Below are positions 23,772 to 33,431 of a DNA stretch of 64,000 nt, in pieces. The translations under genes and the position numbers were made by a program. The stretch lies in contig CALFSK010000020.1 of NCBI GenBank assembly GCA_937916845.1, positions 1-64,000 on the forward strand. The letters are read 5' to 3'. This DNA comes from an uncultured Lactobacillus sp. (GTDB taxonomy: Bacteria > Bacillota > Bacilli > Lactobacillales > Lactobacillaceae). The notes under the pieces were generated by a model. It saw only the letters and a list, made by a program, of their open reading frames with translations, searched no databases and was not told the origin of the DNA. How positions within the stretch are numbered: the first letter of the stretch is position 1; the number at the start of each line of letters is the position of its first letter.

Positions 23772-24524
23772 CTATAACCCAAAGAAAATTTTATAAGTGA
23801 AAACACCGATAATGGCGCCGGTAATTGGTGCGAGCACGGGTACCCAACTGTAGTCCCAGTGAGAAGAGCCTTTGTGGGTAATTGGCAAAATGGCGTGAAC
23901 GAGCCGTGGACCCAGATCTCGAGCGGGGTTCAAGGCTGGCCCGGTGGCACCACCTAAAGCAATGACCATTGTCATGATTAACAGCCCGACCCCAATGTTG
24001 GCAATATCCACATTGTTGTGGAAAAAGACGCCCCGGTAAAGGCCCATTGCCCCAAATGCCAAGAAACCCGTCCCAATCGTTTCAGTGACAAAGCCATTAA
24101 ACTTACTATTAGTCGCGTCGCCAGTCGCAAAGGTCGCTAAGATTCGACCCGCGTCATCGGTACGTTTGTAATGTGGGGCATAGATTGCCACGATTAATAA
24201 TTGCCCCACGATCGCGCCGACAAACTGCCAGAATAAGTAACCGGCCACATGTGACCAAGGAAAGATTCCTGCTAAGGCTTGGGCAATCGTCATTGCTGGG
24301 TTAATATGACAACCCGAAATGGCGCCGAACATCATTGCTGGTAGCATGACCCCGAAGCCGAAGCCAAACGCAATGAAGATCCAACCCCCATTCGCTTGAC
24401 CCTCGTCACCATTAGCCGTGGTGGCTTTTAGAAACGAGTTGGCAACCGCCCCGTTCCCAAATAAAACTAACATTAAAGTACCAAAAAACTCAGCAGCGTA
24501 ACGTGCATCCCAGGTACCACTCAT
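23772..24524 (-). CDS. glpF: glycerol uptake facilitator (aquaglyceroporin)
   Basis: The 250-aa channel has six hydrophobic segments and both NPA loops: GCHINPAMTIAQ and ALNPARDLGPR. The aspartate after the second NPAR is the mark of glycerol facilitators as opposed to water-only aquaporins. It lets glycerol and other small neutral solutes across the membrane. AGGAGG precedes the ATG. A perfect cre site lies upstream over the probable -35, so repression by CcpA on preferred sugars is likely. No glycerol kinase gene is near. Confidence 0.92.
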   Translation of the reverse strand: MSGTWDARYAAEFFGTLMLVLFGNGAVANSFLKATTANGDEGQANGGWIFIAFGFGFGVMLPAMMFGAISGCHINPAMTIAQALAGIFPWSHVAGYLFWQFVGAIVGQLLIVAIYAPHYKRTDDAGRILATFATGDATNSKFNGFVTETIGTGFLAFGAMGLYRGVFFHNNVDIANIGVGLLIMTMVIALGGATGPALNPARDLGPRLVHAILPITHKGSSHWDYSWVPVLAPITGAIIGVFTYKIFFGL

Positions 24525-24590
24525 AATGCAACCTCCTAGTTATGGATTAATTAGTTGTACACCTTGAAATATACAGGAAAACAGCAGTTG

Positions 24591-24604
24591 TGTAAACGCT
24601 TACA
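24591..24604. promoter_or_regulatory. cre site (CcpA operator) upstream of glpF
   Basis: TGTAAACGCTTACA fits the cre consensus TGNAANCGNTNNCA at every fixed position. It overlaps a minus-strand -35-like TTACAC whose partner -10 would be TATATT. Confidence 0.75.
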
Positions 24605-24716
24605 TTAAAAATGGTTGTGTTCGTTAAACAACGTTTGTAATGTTGGTTAAAAATAATATTGCTGGCGGGAATAAATTAAAATCTTTTTACGTTTGGTACT
24701 AGTGGGACGTAGTTTT

Positions 24717-24932
24717 CATGATGGTAGTTGGCTAAATATAGCTGAAATTGGCTTGAACTTATTAACACGACAATGTCTTAACCGACGCATTCCAGAAATT
24801 GGCAAGTTACGACAAGAATTAGAAACTTGGTGTCGCGAACGGAATGAAAATAAGCCCCCCGTAGATTGGTAATTTACGACCAAGGATGCCCGGGTAAAAC
24901 GACATTCACTTTATCCAAAGCTAGTAGATTAA
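24717..24932 (+). pseudogene. IS630-family transposase remnant (C-terminal part)
   Basis: The frame reads HDGSWLNIAEI, LTRQCLNRRIP and, after an internal TAA, FTTKDARVK...LYPKLVD. These are the conserved C-terminal blocks of IS630-type DDE transposases (usually HASWLNIAEIE and WQFTTKDARIKLK). The N-terminal two thirds and the inverted repeats are gone; a CAA-to-TAA change broke the rest. Confidence 0.75.
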
Positions 24933-25065
24933 AGACTATTGGTATGACCGTTTTCTACCTCGTGGTGAAGGCCATTATTATGAAATTGTATTGAAATCAG
25001 ACATTAATAAAAGGGTGTTGCAAATGGAAAATAAATGGTTTATCATTGATACATTCAAATATTAG
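24928..25065 (+). pseudogene. protein-like remnant of unknown origin
   Basis: A frame without a start codon reads KDYWYDRFLPRGEGHYYEI and ends FIIDTFKY at a TAG at 25063. It looks like the 3' end of a real gene rather than random sequence, but I do not recognise it. It overlaps the ArsR operator. Confidence 0.3.
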
Positions 25066-25069
25066 AATG
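25052..25069. promoter_or_regulatory. ArsR operator, copy 1
   Basis: CATTC and GAATG are separated by eight bases, and AAAGAAT follows. It lies 25 bases before the arsR start codon, so self-regulation is likely. Confidence 0.6.
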
Positions 25070-25094
25070 AAAGAATATAGGGAGGCCGTAAAAC

Positions 25095-25424
25095 ATGGTT
25101 AGCAGTGAAGAAGCGCTCGAAGAATTCCGCGAAACGATTCCGATTTTCGAAGTTTTAGCGGATGAACGTCGGCAGCAGATTATGATTGAACTAACTAAAC
25201 ATGCACACGGGTTGACCGTGGGCGAGTTGACTAAAATCATGCATATCTCGCAACCAGCAGTTTCCCATCAGCTGAAGACGTTGAAGGATCATCATTTTGT
25301 TTCGGTAGAACATCAAGGGACGCGGAACTTTTATCACATTACTTTTGATGCCCCACTAAACAAAGTGGAACATTTGATCCATACGTTGAAGGCTGATTTA
25401 GAGTTAAAACCGTACTTACGCTAA
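25095..25424 (+). CDS. ArsR-family transcriptional regulator
   Basis: This 109-aa winged-helix protein has the ArsR recognition region LTVGELTKIMHISQPAVSHQLKTLKDHHFV and the wing VEHQGTRNFYHI. I see no CxC metal site of the ArsR/CadC kind, so the signal may not be a metal. GGGAGG stands ten bases before the ATG. A matching operator occurs before the gene and again after it at 25482, where a broken gene lies. Confidence 0.88.
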   Translation: MVSSEEALEEFRETIPIFEVLADERRQQIMIELTKHAHGLTVGELTKIMHISQPAVSHQLKTLKDHHFVSVEHQGTRNFYHITFDAPLNKVEHLIHTLKADLELKPYLR

Positions 25425-25481
25425 TTGAATCGTTATGAAAAATCGTTGCGTCTAGGTGCAGCGGTGTTTTTACGGCATAAG

Positions 25482-25499
25482 CATTCGTGTATTCGAATG
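25482..25499. promoter_or_regulatory. ArsR operator, copy 2
   Basis: CATTC-N8-GAATG followed by AAAGAAT repeats the layout of copy 1. The gene it should control is degraded; the TetR gene is now the nearest intact one downstream. Confidence 0.55.
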
Positions 25500-25516
25500 A
25501 AAGAATTCAGTGGCAC

Positions 25517-25625
25517 ATGGCGGTCAACTTGATCGGGGACGCTAGTTTTGGGATTAGCACTATCTTAAAGGTTGACGCACGGGTGTAGCGGTGATTTACG
25601 GGAACTATATTTTTGCGTTCAATAT
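25517..25625 (+). pseudogene. remnant of a small membrane protein
   Basis: The frame MAVNLIGDASFGISTILK ends at TAG 25586, and a second frame continues VIYGNYIFAF. Together they look like a membrane protein broken by a frameshift. It is directly behind the second ArsR operator. I cannot name the family. Confidence 0.35.
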
Positions 25626-25642
25626 AAGAATTTAAAAGGGGA

Positions 25643-26200
25643 GTGGTTATAATTTCAATTCGTACGGAGCTAGATTTACAGCGGGCGATGTACCAATTGT
25701 TGGAGCAGCGTTCAATCTCGCAAATTACGGTTGAACAAATATGTACACAGGCATTTATACATCGCAGTAGCTTTTATCGGTACTATACTGATAAGTTCGA
25801 TTTACTTTACCAAATGGTGATGCATGCTTTGGAAGAGTTACTAGCCGCGGAGCGCACGGACGCAACTGGTTCGGCAATCATGGCTCGTTTTATCGGCACC
25901 CACACGCAGATATTACGGCATTTGTTAGTAACTAATCCGGAGGGTGACAATAGCCGTTCACAGCGGGTCATTAACGATTGTTTTGTGACCCTGGCTCAGA
26001 CGGAGGAAACGGATCGGGTGTTTATCACGATTCGCCAGTCCCAACATCCAGATCTAACGGCGTATCTGGTAAGTGGGGTCGTCATGAGTATTGTGCAATG
26101 GTTGAGTAACAGCGGACGTGATGGTCAAGCCGAAAGTACCCAAGCCACGATTCGGGCAACATTAGCAACGGTGTTCTCGCTTGAGCAGCATTCAGTTTAA
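25643..26200 (+). CDS. TetR-family transcriptional regulator
   Basis: The 185-aa protein has an N-terminal helix-turn-helix (about 12-55: ISQITVEQICTQAFIHRSSFYRYYTDKFDLL) and a TetR C-terminal domain of the type often found next to YhgE. The start is uncertain: GTG at 25643 is very close to AAAAGGGGAG, and no ATG is available before residue 15. The YhgE gene starts within 30 bases of its stop, so they form a unit, and it probably represses it. Confidence 0.8.
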   Translation: MVIISIRTELDLQRAMYQLLEQRSISQITVEQICTQAFIHRSSFYRYYTDKFDLLYQMVMHALEELLAAERTDATGSAIMARFIGTHTQILRHLLVTNPEGDNSRSQRVINDCFVTLAQTEETDRVFITIRQSQHPDLTAYLVSGVVMSIVQWLSNSGRDGQAESTQATIRATLATVFSLEQHSV

Positions 26201-26226
26201 TTTCTTTGAAGGAAGGTTTCAGGTCA

Positions 26227-29200
26227 GTGAAAATGATTCGCGATGAATGGAAGTCCATTCGTCATAGCAAAATTCTATGGATTTCAGTTTCAGTTATGAT
26301 TTTGATCCCGTTTTTATACAGTGTCTTCTTTCTGACATCTGTCTGGGATCCTTATGGGGAAACAAAGGATTTGCCGGTAGCTGTCGTTAACAACGATAAG
26401 CCAGTGAACTATCAAGGCAAACGATTTGCAGTTGGTGAACAAATGGTCACTAACATTAAAAAGAATAAACAACTCGGCTGGCGTTTCGTTTCGGCGGAAA
26501 AAGCCAAGCAGGGGATGAAAAATCGTAAGTACTACATGGTCGTCACGATTCCAAGCAATTTTTCGAAGCATGCGACGACGGTCACGAGTGCTAATCCGCA
26601 AAAGATGAAGTTACACTACTCCACCAATGCTTCTCTGAACTACATTGGGAAAGTTATTAGTGATGCTGGGGCCACTCAGTTGAACGCTAATGTTCGTTCA
26701 GAAGTCACCAAAGCCTACGCTTTAGCCATGTTTAAACAGGTTAAGACCGCTGGTAAAGGTTACCAACAAGCAGCGGATGGGGCCACTAAGCTTAAAGATG
26801 GTGGCGTTGAACTTCAAGATGGGTTAACAACTTACACGACGGGTGTCCACACGTTAAAAAATGGGACGACTGAATTAAACACGAAGGTGCAACAGTTACC
26901 AGCCGGGATTGCGCAGTTGGCAAACGGCGGTAGCGCTTTGAAGGTTGGTTTAGATCAATTAAATGGTCAAACGGGCCCGTTAGCAAGTGGTGTTTCAAAA
27001 CTCGCCAATGGTGCTAACCAATTGAATAGCGGTGCTGGGCAGTTAGCCAGTGGTGTCAGTCAATTGACGGATGGTTCTGGTCAAGTTACGACGGGGCTCA
27101 GCCAATTAAATGGTAAAACTGGTCAGTTAGCGAGCGGCGTTAGTCAGTTAACGAGTGGCTCTAAACAGGTCAGCAATGGCTTAACCACGTTGAACAGCAA
27201 AACCGGTGCCTTATCCGATGGCGTTGTTCAATTAGCTGATGGTGCTAAGGCACTGAAAGTCGGAATCGTGGATTACACGAACGGTGTTTACACGGTTTCA
27301 ACCGGTTTACGGACGATCAATAGTAAGACCGGGGAACTTTCCTCCGGTGTGACCCGCTTAACGGCCGGTTCAACTGCATTAGTTAGCGGTTTGAAAGATT
27401 ACACGGCTGGGGTTGCACAAACAACCACGGGCGCGGGTAAATTAAATGACGGTGCTCAGCAAACCAATACTGGTGCTCAGGGGATTAATGCTGGGGTCTC
27501 AGATTTAAAGAAGCAGACCGCCACATTACCAGATTCAGTTAATAAACTGACAACTGGTTCCAACGACATCAATACAAATTTGGGCCAATTGAAGAGTGGG
27601 AGTGCTGAAGTTTCTGACGGCTTAAACAAGTTGGCAGCGGCTAGCACGAGCCAAGAAAACCAGCAAAAGATTCAAGAATTACAAACTGGCATGGCCCAAA
27701 TGGAAAAGGCCTTGGAATCCGTCGACAAATTGATGGCAAGTGCTCAAAGTACCACGGATACGAGCAAAGTGGATGGCTTGATGGCCACCGCACAAAAGGA
27801 CGTTACCGCGTTAACGGCGACGACCAGCTCAACCGATTTGACGGGTCAAATCAATGCTAAAATTGAAGGCTTAAAGGATTCTGAAGGCTTAACTGATAAG
27901 CAGGTTAAGGCACTGGAGGCTAGTTTAGCCGGTGTTGGTCAAACTAATAATGACGCTGCTAAGACGCAAGCCGCAACGGATTTGAAAGCCACGATGGGTC
28001 AAATTCAAACGATGACGAAAACTAATGCTGCGGCAGCAACTGGCTCACAAACTAGCCTCGTGGATAGCTTCAAGGAACTTGAAGCTGGGGTCAACGCATT
28101 GATTACTAATGTCAATACGATGGCAACGAGCGTATCCAGCCTTGATGCAGGCTCAACCAAGGTCACAAATGGGTTAACTGCATTACAGAAGGGGACGTCT
28201 GATCTCAGCACTGGTTTGACGCAGATGAATGCACAAGTTCCTGGAATGACCAGTGGCATTGACAAGTTGTCGGGTTATACAACGGCCTTAACAGCTGGAA
28301 CCCAGCAAGTTGCTGATGGTGCGGCTGGACTTGCCAGTGGAACGACTAAGTTAAACGGTAATTCTGCTAAGTTGAACGCTGGCGCGGGTGAACTCCAAGG
28401 CGGGTTAACCCAGTTGAATGGTCAAGTACCAGCGTTAACAACCGGTATCAACCAGTTAACGGCCGGTGCTAAGCAGTTAACGGATAATTCTAGTCAATTA
28501 ACTGGTGGTGCGTCTAAGTTAGCTACTGGAACTTCCGATTTAAATGGCCAAGTACCAGTTCTCGTTTCATCAATCGGCTTGCTAGCAAATGGTTCAAAGC
28601 AAGTTACGACTGGGCTGACAACGTTGAATGGTCAGGTCCCAGCATTAACTGGTGGGGTTCAACAATTGCTATCAGGTTCTAGCCAAGTTACTGGCGGTCT
28701 TGTCACGTTAAATGGCAAGGTTCCGGCATTAGTTGGCGGTATCCAACAATTATCTGGTGGTTTGAATACGATGAACGGTCAGATTCCAGCCTTAGTGACT
28801 GGGGTTCAAAAGCTAGATAATGGTGCTGGTCAATTAAACACTGGCTTACAAACCCTCCAAGGTAGTACTGGTCAATTGACCGGTGGGGTTAAACAGTTAG
28901 CCGATGGTGCTGACCAATTGGATCAAAACTCAGCTAAGTTACTTGCTGGTAATAAGAAGGTTAAGAACGGAAACGGAACGTTAGCAAAATCGTTACAAAG
29001 TGGTGCTGATACGATTAATGGCACACCATTGACGAGTTCTAACGCGAATATGTTTGCCGCACCTTCAAACTTAACGCATTCTAACTACAGCTACGTGCCA
29101 AACTATGGTCACGCATTAGCACCATACGTCTTGTCGTTAGCACTTTACGTTGGGGCAATTGTCTTCAACTTTGCTTACCCAATTCGGCGGATTGCCGATG

Positions 29201-29715
29201 ATGATGGGACACCAACCCAGTGGTTCTTAAGTAAAATCGCTGTTGGTGCACCAGTTGCCGTCTTGATGGCCATCATTGAATGTGTTGCTTTACTGATCGT
29301 TGGCTTGAAGCCAATCAGCATGGGTGGTTACTTCTTAACGGCGATTATGATTGCGTTGGCTTCCATGTTCATTGTCATGTTCCTGTCGATGTTACTAGAT
29401 AACCCAGGGCGGTTCTTGGCCATGGTTCTCCTGATGCTTCAACTTGGTGGCTCAGGTGGGACCTTCCCAATGGAAATTACGAACCATTTCTTCAACGTAA
29501 TTCATCCATTCTTGCCATTGACTTACTCGATTCAAGCATTCCGGCAATCCTTAACGGGTGGCTGGGGTAACGGAATCTTCTGGTCATCGATTGGGGTACT
29601 CGCAATCTTTGCAATTTTAGGTTTAGTGCTACTATGGGCTTCGATGGTTTTCTTGAAAAAGAAGAACCTTCAAGTTCCCGCTGAAGCTGAAATTCAGATG
29701 AAAGCTGGCAAATAA
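26227..29715 (+). CDS. YhgE/Pip-family membrane protein with long repeat domain
   Basis: The roughly 1,160-aa protein has one membrane segment near residues 20-40. A very long outer domain (about 190-960) follows, built of repeats such as QLxxGxxQLxxGxxxL, and then five to six membrane segments at the C terminus. The family includes Lactococcus Pip, the receptor for some phages, and EsaA of type VII secretion; the C terminus is ABC-2-permease-like. The start is GTG 26227 or ATG 26233, behind AAGGAAGG. The repeat domain is longer than in the usual 700-900-aa members. A terminator follows. Confidence 0.88.
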   Translation: MKMIRDEWKSIRHSKILWISVSVMILIPFLYSVFFLTSVWDPYGETKDLPVAVVNNDKPVNYQGKRFAVGEQMVTNIKKNKQLGWRFVSAEKAKQGMKNRKYYMVVTIPSNFSKHATTVTSANPQKMKLHYSTNASLNYIGKVISDAGATQLNANVRSEVTKAYALAMFKQVKTAGKGYQQAADGATKLKDGGVELQDGLTTYTTGVHTLKNGTTELNTKVQQLPAGIAQLANGGSALKVGLDQLNGQTGPLASGVSKLANGANQLNSGAGQLASGVSQLTDGSGQVTTGLSQLNGKTGQLASGVSQLTSGSKQVSNGLTTLNSKTGALSDGVVQLADGAKALKVGIVDYTNGVYTVSTGLRTINSKTGELSSGVTRLTAGSTALVSGLKDYTAGVAQTTTGAGKLNDGAQQTNTGAQGINAGVSDLKKQTATLPDSVNKLTTGSNDINTNLGQLKSGSAEVSDGLNKLAAASTSQENQQKIQELQTGMAQMEKALESVDKLMASAQSTTDTSKVDGLMATAQKDVTALTATTSSTDLTGQINAKIEGLKDSEGLTDKQVKALEASLAGVGQTNNDAAKTQAATDLKATMGQIQTMTKTNAAAATGSQTSLVDSFKELEAGVNALITNVNTMATSVSSLDAGSTKVTNGLTALQKGTSDLSTGLTQMNAQVPGMTSGIDKLSGYTTALTAGTQQVADGAAGLASGTTKLNGNSAKLNAGAGELQGGLTQLNGQVPALTTGINQLTAGAKQLTDNSSQLTGGASKLATGTSDLNGQVPVLVSSIGLLANGSKQVTTGLTTLNGQVPALTGGVQQLLSGSSQVTGGLVTLNGKVPALVGGIQQLSGGLNTMNGQIPALVTGVQKLDNGAGQLNTGLQTLQGSTGQLTGGVKQLADGADQLDQNSAKLLAGNKKVKNGNGTLAKSLQSGADTINGTPLTSSNANMFAAPSNLTHSNYSYVPNYGHALAPYVLSLALYVGAIVFNFAYPIRRIADDDGTPTQWFLSKIAVGAPVAVLMAIIECVALLIVGLKPISMGGYFLTAIMIALASMFIVMFLSMLLDNPGRFLAMVLLMLQLGGSGGTFPMEITNHFFNVIHPFLPLTYSIQAFRQSLTGGWGNGIFWSSIGVLAIFAILGLVLLWASMVFLKKKNLQVPAEAEIQMKAGK

Positions 29716-29728
29716 TTACAAGCTGTAA

Positions 29729-29761
29729 TAAAGGATCGGGCGGATGTCCGGTCCTTTTTTG
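29729..29761 (+). terminator. terminator after the YhgE gene
   Basis: AAGGA-CGG pairs with CCG-TCCTT across a short loop, followed by six T residues. Confidence 0.8.
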
Positions 29762-29852
29762 CGGTCAAGCATATTAGTGAGGATAATTTAAAAAGTATGC
29801 TACCATTAATGGTTGTCTAATTTAATTTTAATAAATGATTGAGAGGTGCGCA

Positions 29853-31604
29853 GTGAGTATATTTATGAAACTAGGCTGGTATTTTCGCCGGGAGTGGAAA
29901 CTCTACTTGGCGGGAGTCCTAGGCCTAATCTTAACTGCTATTATTGGCGTTATTCCACCACGCATTATTGGTGACGTGGTCGACGGGATCAATCAGCATA
30001 GCTTAACGGCGCACTCGTTAACGGTCTATTTAGGGATTATCGCGGCTGCGGCTGTTGGCCAGTACTTCGCCCGCTATTTATGGCGTAACGCGATTTGGGG
30101 CGGTGCAGCCGGGCTGGAACGGACGTTACGCGAGCGCTTGTTTTGGCATTTTATGAAAATGGACGCGACTTTTTATCAAAAGTACCGGACGGGTGATTTG
30201 ATGGCCCACGCAACCAATGACTTAACGGCGATTGAGCGGGTCGCTGGTGGTGGGATTTTGCAATTTGCTGATTCCATTATTACCGGTGGGACAACGCTGA
30301 TTGCGATGATGATGTTGATCGATTGGCGATTGACGCTGATTGCGGTGGTTCCATTCCCATTATTAGCCGTTGTTTCCCGCTACCTGGGGAAGAAGATTCA
30401 CGTCGCGTTTCGAGCCTCACAGGCTGCCTTTTCGCGGCTGAATAACAAGGCGCAAGAGAGTATCAGTGGCATCAAAGTCATCAAAGCGTTAGGTCAGGAA
30501 CAAGCGGATATGGATGACTTTAATGAGCAGATTGATCAGACGATTAAAATCAACCGCCACGTTAATACGTTAGATTCACTTTTTGACCCGGCGATTACCA
30601 TTATTGTTGCGGTTTCTTACGCAGCCACCATTATTCTGGGTGGCCTTTACGTGGTCAATCACGTGATTACGATTGGTAACTTGGTCTCGTTCATCACTTA
30701 CTTAGGTATGATGGTTTGGCCAATGTTCGCAGTCGGGATGTTATTCAATACGATGGAACGTGGGAATGCGTCCTACGACCGGGTGATGGAATTACTGAAC
30801 CAAAAAAGTGCCATTATTGATTCTAGCAATGGTCGGGAACAGCGTCCACACGGTGATTTACACTATCAAATTAAGCAATTTAATTATCCAAATGATGCCG
30901 GAACGAGTTTGAGCGACGTTCAGTTTGACTTAAAAGCGGGTCAGACACTCGGCATCGTTGGGCGTGTCGGCGCTGGTAAATCAACGATTATGAAGTTGAT
31001 TCTACGTGAATTCGATAACTATGATGGTCAGATTGTTTACGGTGGCGACGACATTAAGCAGTACGCGTTGGACAGCTACTTACCGGCAATCGGCTACGTG
31101 CCACAGGATAGCTTCTTGTTCTCCAATACGATTCGGGAAAACATTCGGTTTGCGGACCCCACGGTGTCTCAAACCGTTGTCGAAAGTGTCGCGGCCAAGA
31201 GTGATTTGAGCGGTCAGATTTCCAACATGCCAGCGGGTTACGATACCCAGGTCGGTGAAGAAGGAATTTCACTTTCTGGTGGGCAACGACAACGCTTAGC
31301 GATTGCGCGGGCGTTGTTAATTAACCCCGAACTGTTAATTTTAGATGACGCTTTATCCGCAGTTGATGCGGAAACTGAGTCTGAAATTCTGGCTAACTTG
31401 AAAGCCGAACGGGCGGACAAGACGACGATTATTGCGGCGCACCGGTTGAGTTCGGTGATGAACGCTGATGAGATCATCGTTCTCGATGCGGGTCACGTCG
31501 TTGAACGGGGCACGCACAGCGAGCTAATGACGCAACACGGTTGGTACCAGAAGATGTTTGAACGCCAGCAATTAGAAACTAAAGTGGAAGGGGCGGTGCA
31601 ATAA
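29853..31604 (+). CDS. ABC exporter half-transporter, subunit 1 (LmrC/BmrC-like)
   Basis: This 583-aa protein has six membrane segments followed by an ATPase domain: Walker A GRVGAGKST, signature LSGGQRQR, Walker B LLILDDALSAVD. The catalytic glutamate is replaced by aspartate, as in the non-canonical subunit of heterodimeric multidrug exporters. I prefer GTG 29853 behind AGAGGTG; ATG 29835 lacks a ribosome binding site. Its stop overlaps the start of the partner gene by one base. Likely cargo: drugs or lipids. Confidence 0.87.
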   Translation: MSIFMKLGWYFRREWKLYLAGVLGLILTAIIGVIPPRIIGDVVDGINQHSLTAHSLTVYLGIIAAAAVGQYFARYLWRNAIWGGAAGLERTLRERLFWHFMKMDATFYQKYRTGDLMAHATNDLTAIERVAGGGILQFADSIITGGTTLIAMMMLIDWRLTLIAVVPFPLLAVVSRYLGKKIHVAFRASQAAFSRLNNKAQESISGIKVIKALGQEQADMDDFNEQIDQTIKINRHVNTLDSLFDPAITIIVAVSYAATIILGGLYVVNHVITIGNLVSFITYLGMMVWPMFAVGMLFNTMERGNASYDRVMELLNQKSAIIDSSNGREQRPHGDLHYQIKQFNYPNDAGTSLSDVQFDLKAGQTLGIVGRVGAGKSTIMKLILREFDNYDGQIVYGGDDIKQYALDSYLPAIGYVPQDSFLFSNTIRENIRFADPTVSQTVVESVAAKSDLSGQISNMPAGYDTQVGEEGISLSGGQRQRLAIARALLINPELLILDDALSAVDAETESEILANLKAERADKTTIIAAHRLSSVMNADEIIVLDAGHVVERGTHSELMTQHGWYQKMFERQQLETKVEGAVQ

Positions 31605-33391
31605 TGGCAGCACGAGAATCAGTTTGGGCGCGTAGTATGCCCGTAAAAGAACAGCTGACCGTTATTCGACGCTTATTGCCGTACGCGAAGCCGTTTAAAT
31701 GGTTCTTCATTGGGGCCATCATCCTTTCAGGATTAGTCAGTGTCGTTAACATCTACTTACCAAAAGTTTTACAGACTTTTATTGACCGTTATTTACGGAC
31801 CGGTCACGCGACGATTACGGTGATGTGGTACTTTGCTGGGCTTTACTTCTTCGGCATGCTTGTGCGTGCGCTGATGCAATTTATCCAAAATTATACGAGC
31901 ACGATGGGTGCCGAATACATGTTGGAAAACGTGCGGCGGCAAATGTTCAAAAAGTTACACCGGATGGGCATGCGTTATTTTGACCAAGTTCCCGGTGGAT
32001 CCATTTTGTCACGGCTGACCAACGATACGATGTCGTTTTCTAACTTTTGGGCGCTTTTTAACACGTTATTTACCGCCTTTTTTGCGGTGATTTCGTCGTT
32101 CATTGCCATGTATTTGACGGACCGTCAGATTGCATTGTGGTTACTGATTTTTATGCCGTTTTTAGGCGTGACGATTTGGTACTATCAACGCTACAGTTCG
32201 AAGGTTTATCGCCGCATGCGTGAACGCTTGAGTGAACTAAACACGAAATTAAGTGAAGCCATTACGGGGATTAGTGTTATTCAACAATTTCGGCAGGAAC
32301 ACCGGATCAACGGTGAGTTCGATCATACTAACGACGCGTATTTCCACACGCGTCAGGCGATGATTCGAACCAACTCCTTACTATTAAGTCCGCTAATTGA
32401 TCTCTTTTACGCGTTAGGGACCGTGATGGTTTTGGGGATTTTCGGGGTCCGTGGCTTAAATGGCTACGTGGCTGCCGGGGTGGTTTACGCGTTTATTACG
32501 TACCTCAATAACTTTTACAATCCCATGACGCAAATGATGGATAACTTGTCTGATTTTCAAGACGGGGTCGTTGCGGGTTCGCGGGTCTTACGGGTCATGG
32601 ACGATCAAACGATTGCCCCAGCACAGCACGCTGATCCAACCGCGAAGATTACGCGGGGAAAGATTGAATTCAAACACGTGACCTTTGCGTACGATGGTGA
32701 ACATCCCGTCTTAAAAGACGTCTCGTTTGTCGCTGAACCGGGTCAGACGGTTGCCTTAGTTGGACAGACTGGGAGTGGTAAAACGTCGACAATCAACGTT
32801 TTAATGCGCTTCTATGAATTTCAATCGGGTGAGGTCTTGATCGATGACCGTGATATTCGGGACTATCCGGCGGCGGAATTACGCCAAAAGATGGGCTTAG
32901 TCTTGCAGGAACCGTTTATGTTTTACGGGGACATCAATTCTAATATTCGGATGTTTAACAACGAAATTTCGGATGAACAGGTTCGAGCGGCGGCTAAGTT
33001 TGTGAAGGCCGATGATTTTATTAACGATCTACCTGAAAACTATGAATCCCGAGTTATTGAACGGGGCGCTAGCTATTCATCTGGTCAACGCCAACTGATT
33101 TCCTTTGCCCGGACGATCGTCACGGATCCTAAGATTTTAATCTTGGATGAAGCGACGGCTAACGTCGATACCGAGACGGAAGAAATGATTCAGACGGGAC
33201 TCAGCCGTATTCAGGAGGACCGCACAACGATTGCCATTGCGCACCGGTTGTCCACCATTCAAAATGCTGATCTGATTCTGGTCTTAAACCAGGGCCAAAT
33301 CGTTGAACGGGGAACCAACGACGAGCTATTAGCGCAACATGGTTATTACTACGATATGATTCAGTTGCAAAATTCTGCACACGTTAAGTAG
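31604..33391 (+). CDS. ABC exporter half-transporter, subunit 2 (LmrD/BmrD-like)
   Basis: This 595-aa partner has six membrane segments and an ATPase domain with Walker A GQTGSGKTS, Walker B ILILDEATANVD with the catalytic glutamate, and signature YSSGQRQL in place of LSGGQ. With subunit 1 it gives one consensus and one degenerate ATP site, the pattern of LmrCD, BmrCD and TM287/288. TAATG overlap means tight coupling. Confidence 0.87.
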   Translation: MAARESVWARSMPVKEQLTVIRRLLPYAKPFKWFFIGAIILSGLVSVVNIYLPKVLQTFIDRYLRTGHATITVMWYFAGLYFFGMLVRALMQFIQNYTSTMGAEYMLENVRRQMFKKLHRMGMRYFDQVPGGSILSRLTNDTMSFSNFWALFNTLFTAFFAVISSFIAMYLTDRQIALWLLIFMPFLGVTIWYYQRYSSKVYRRMRERLSELNTKLSEAITGISVIQQFRQEHRINGEFDHTNDAYFHTRQAMIRTNSLLLSPLIDLFYALGTVMVLGIFGVRGLNGYVAAGVVYAFITYLNNFYNPMTQMMDNLSDFQDGVVAGSRVLRVMDDQTIAPAQHADPTAKITRGKIEFKHVTFAYDGEHPVLKDVSFVAEPGQTVALVGQTGSGKTSTINVLMRFYEFQSGEVLIDDRDIRDYPAAELRQKMGLVLQEPFMFYGDINSNIRMFNNEISDEQVRAAAKFVKADDFINDLPENYESRVIERGASYSSGQRQLISFARTIVTDPKILILDEATANVDTETEEMIQTGLSRIQEDRTTIAIAHRLSTIQNADLILVLNQGQIVERGTNDELLAQHGYYYDMIQLQNSAHVK

Positions 33392-33431
33392 CCTGTGGTA
33401 AGCTAAATTAAAACAACTTGGAGTGGTTCGG

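Noticed and set aside
26900..28950. CRISPR-like or tandem-repeat array
   Set aside because: The repeats are in frame, encode the YhgE rod domain and vary at third codon positions; there are no spacers.
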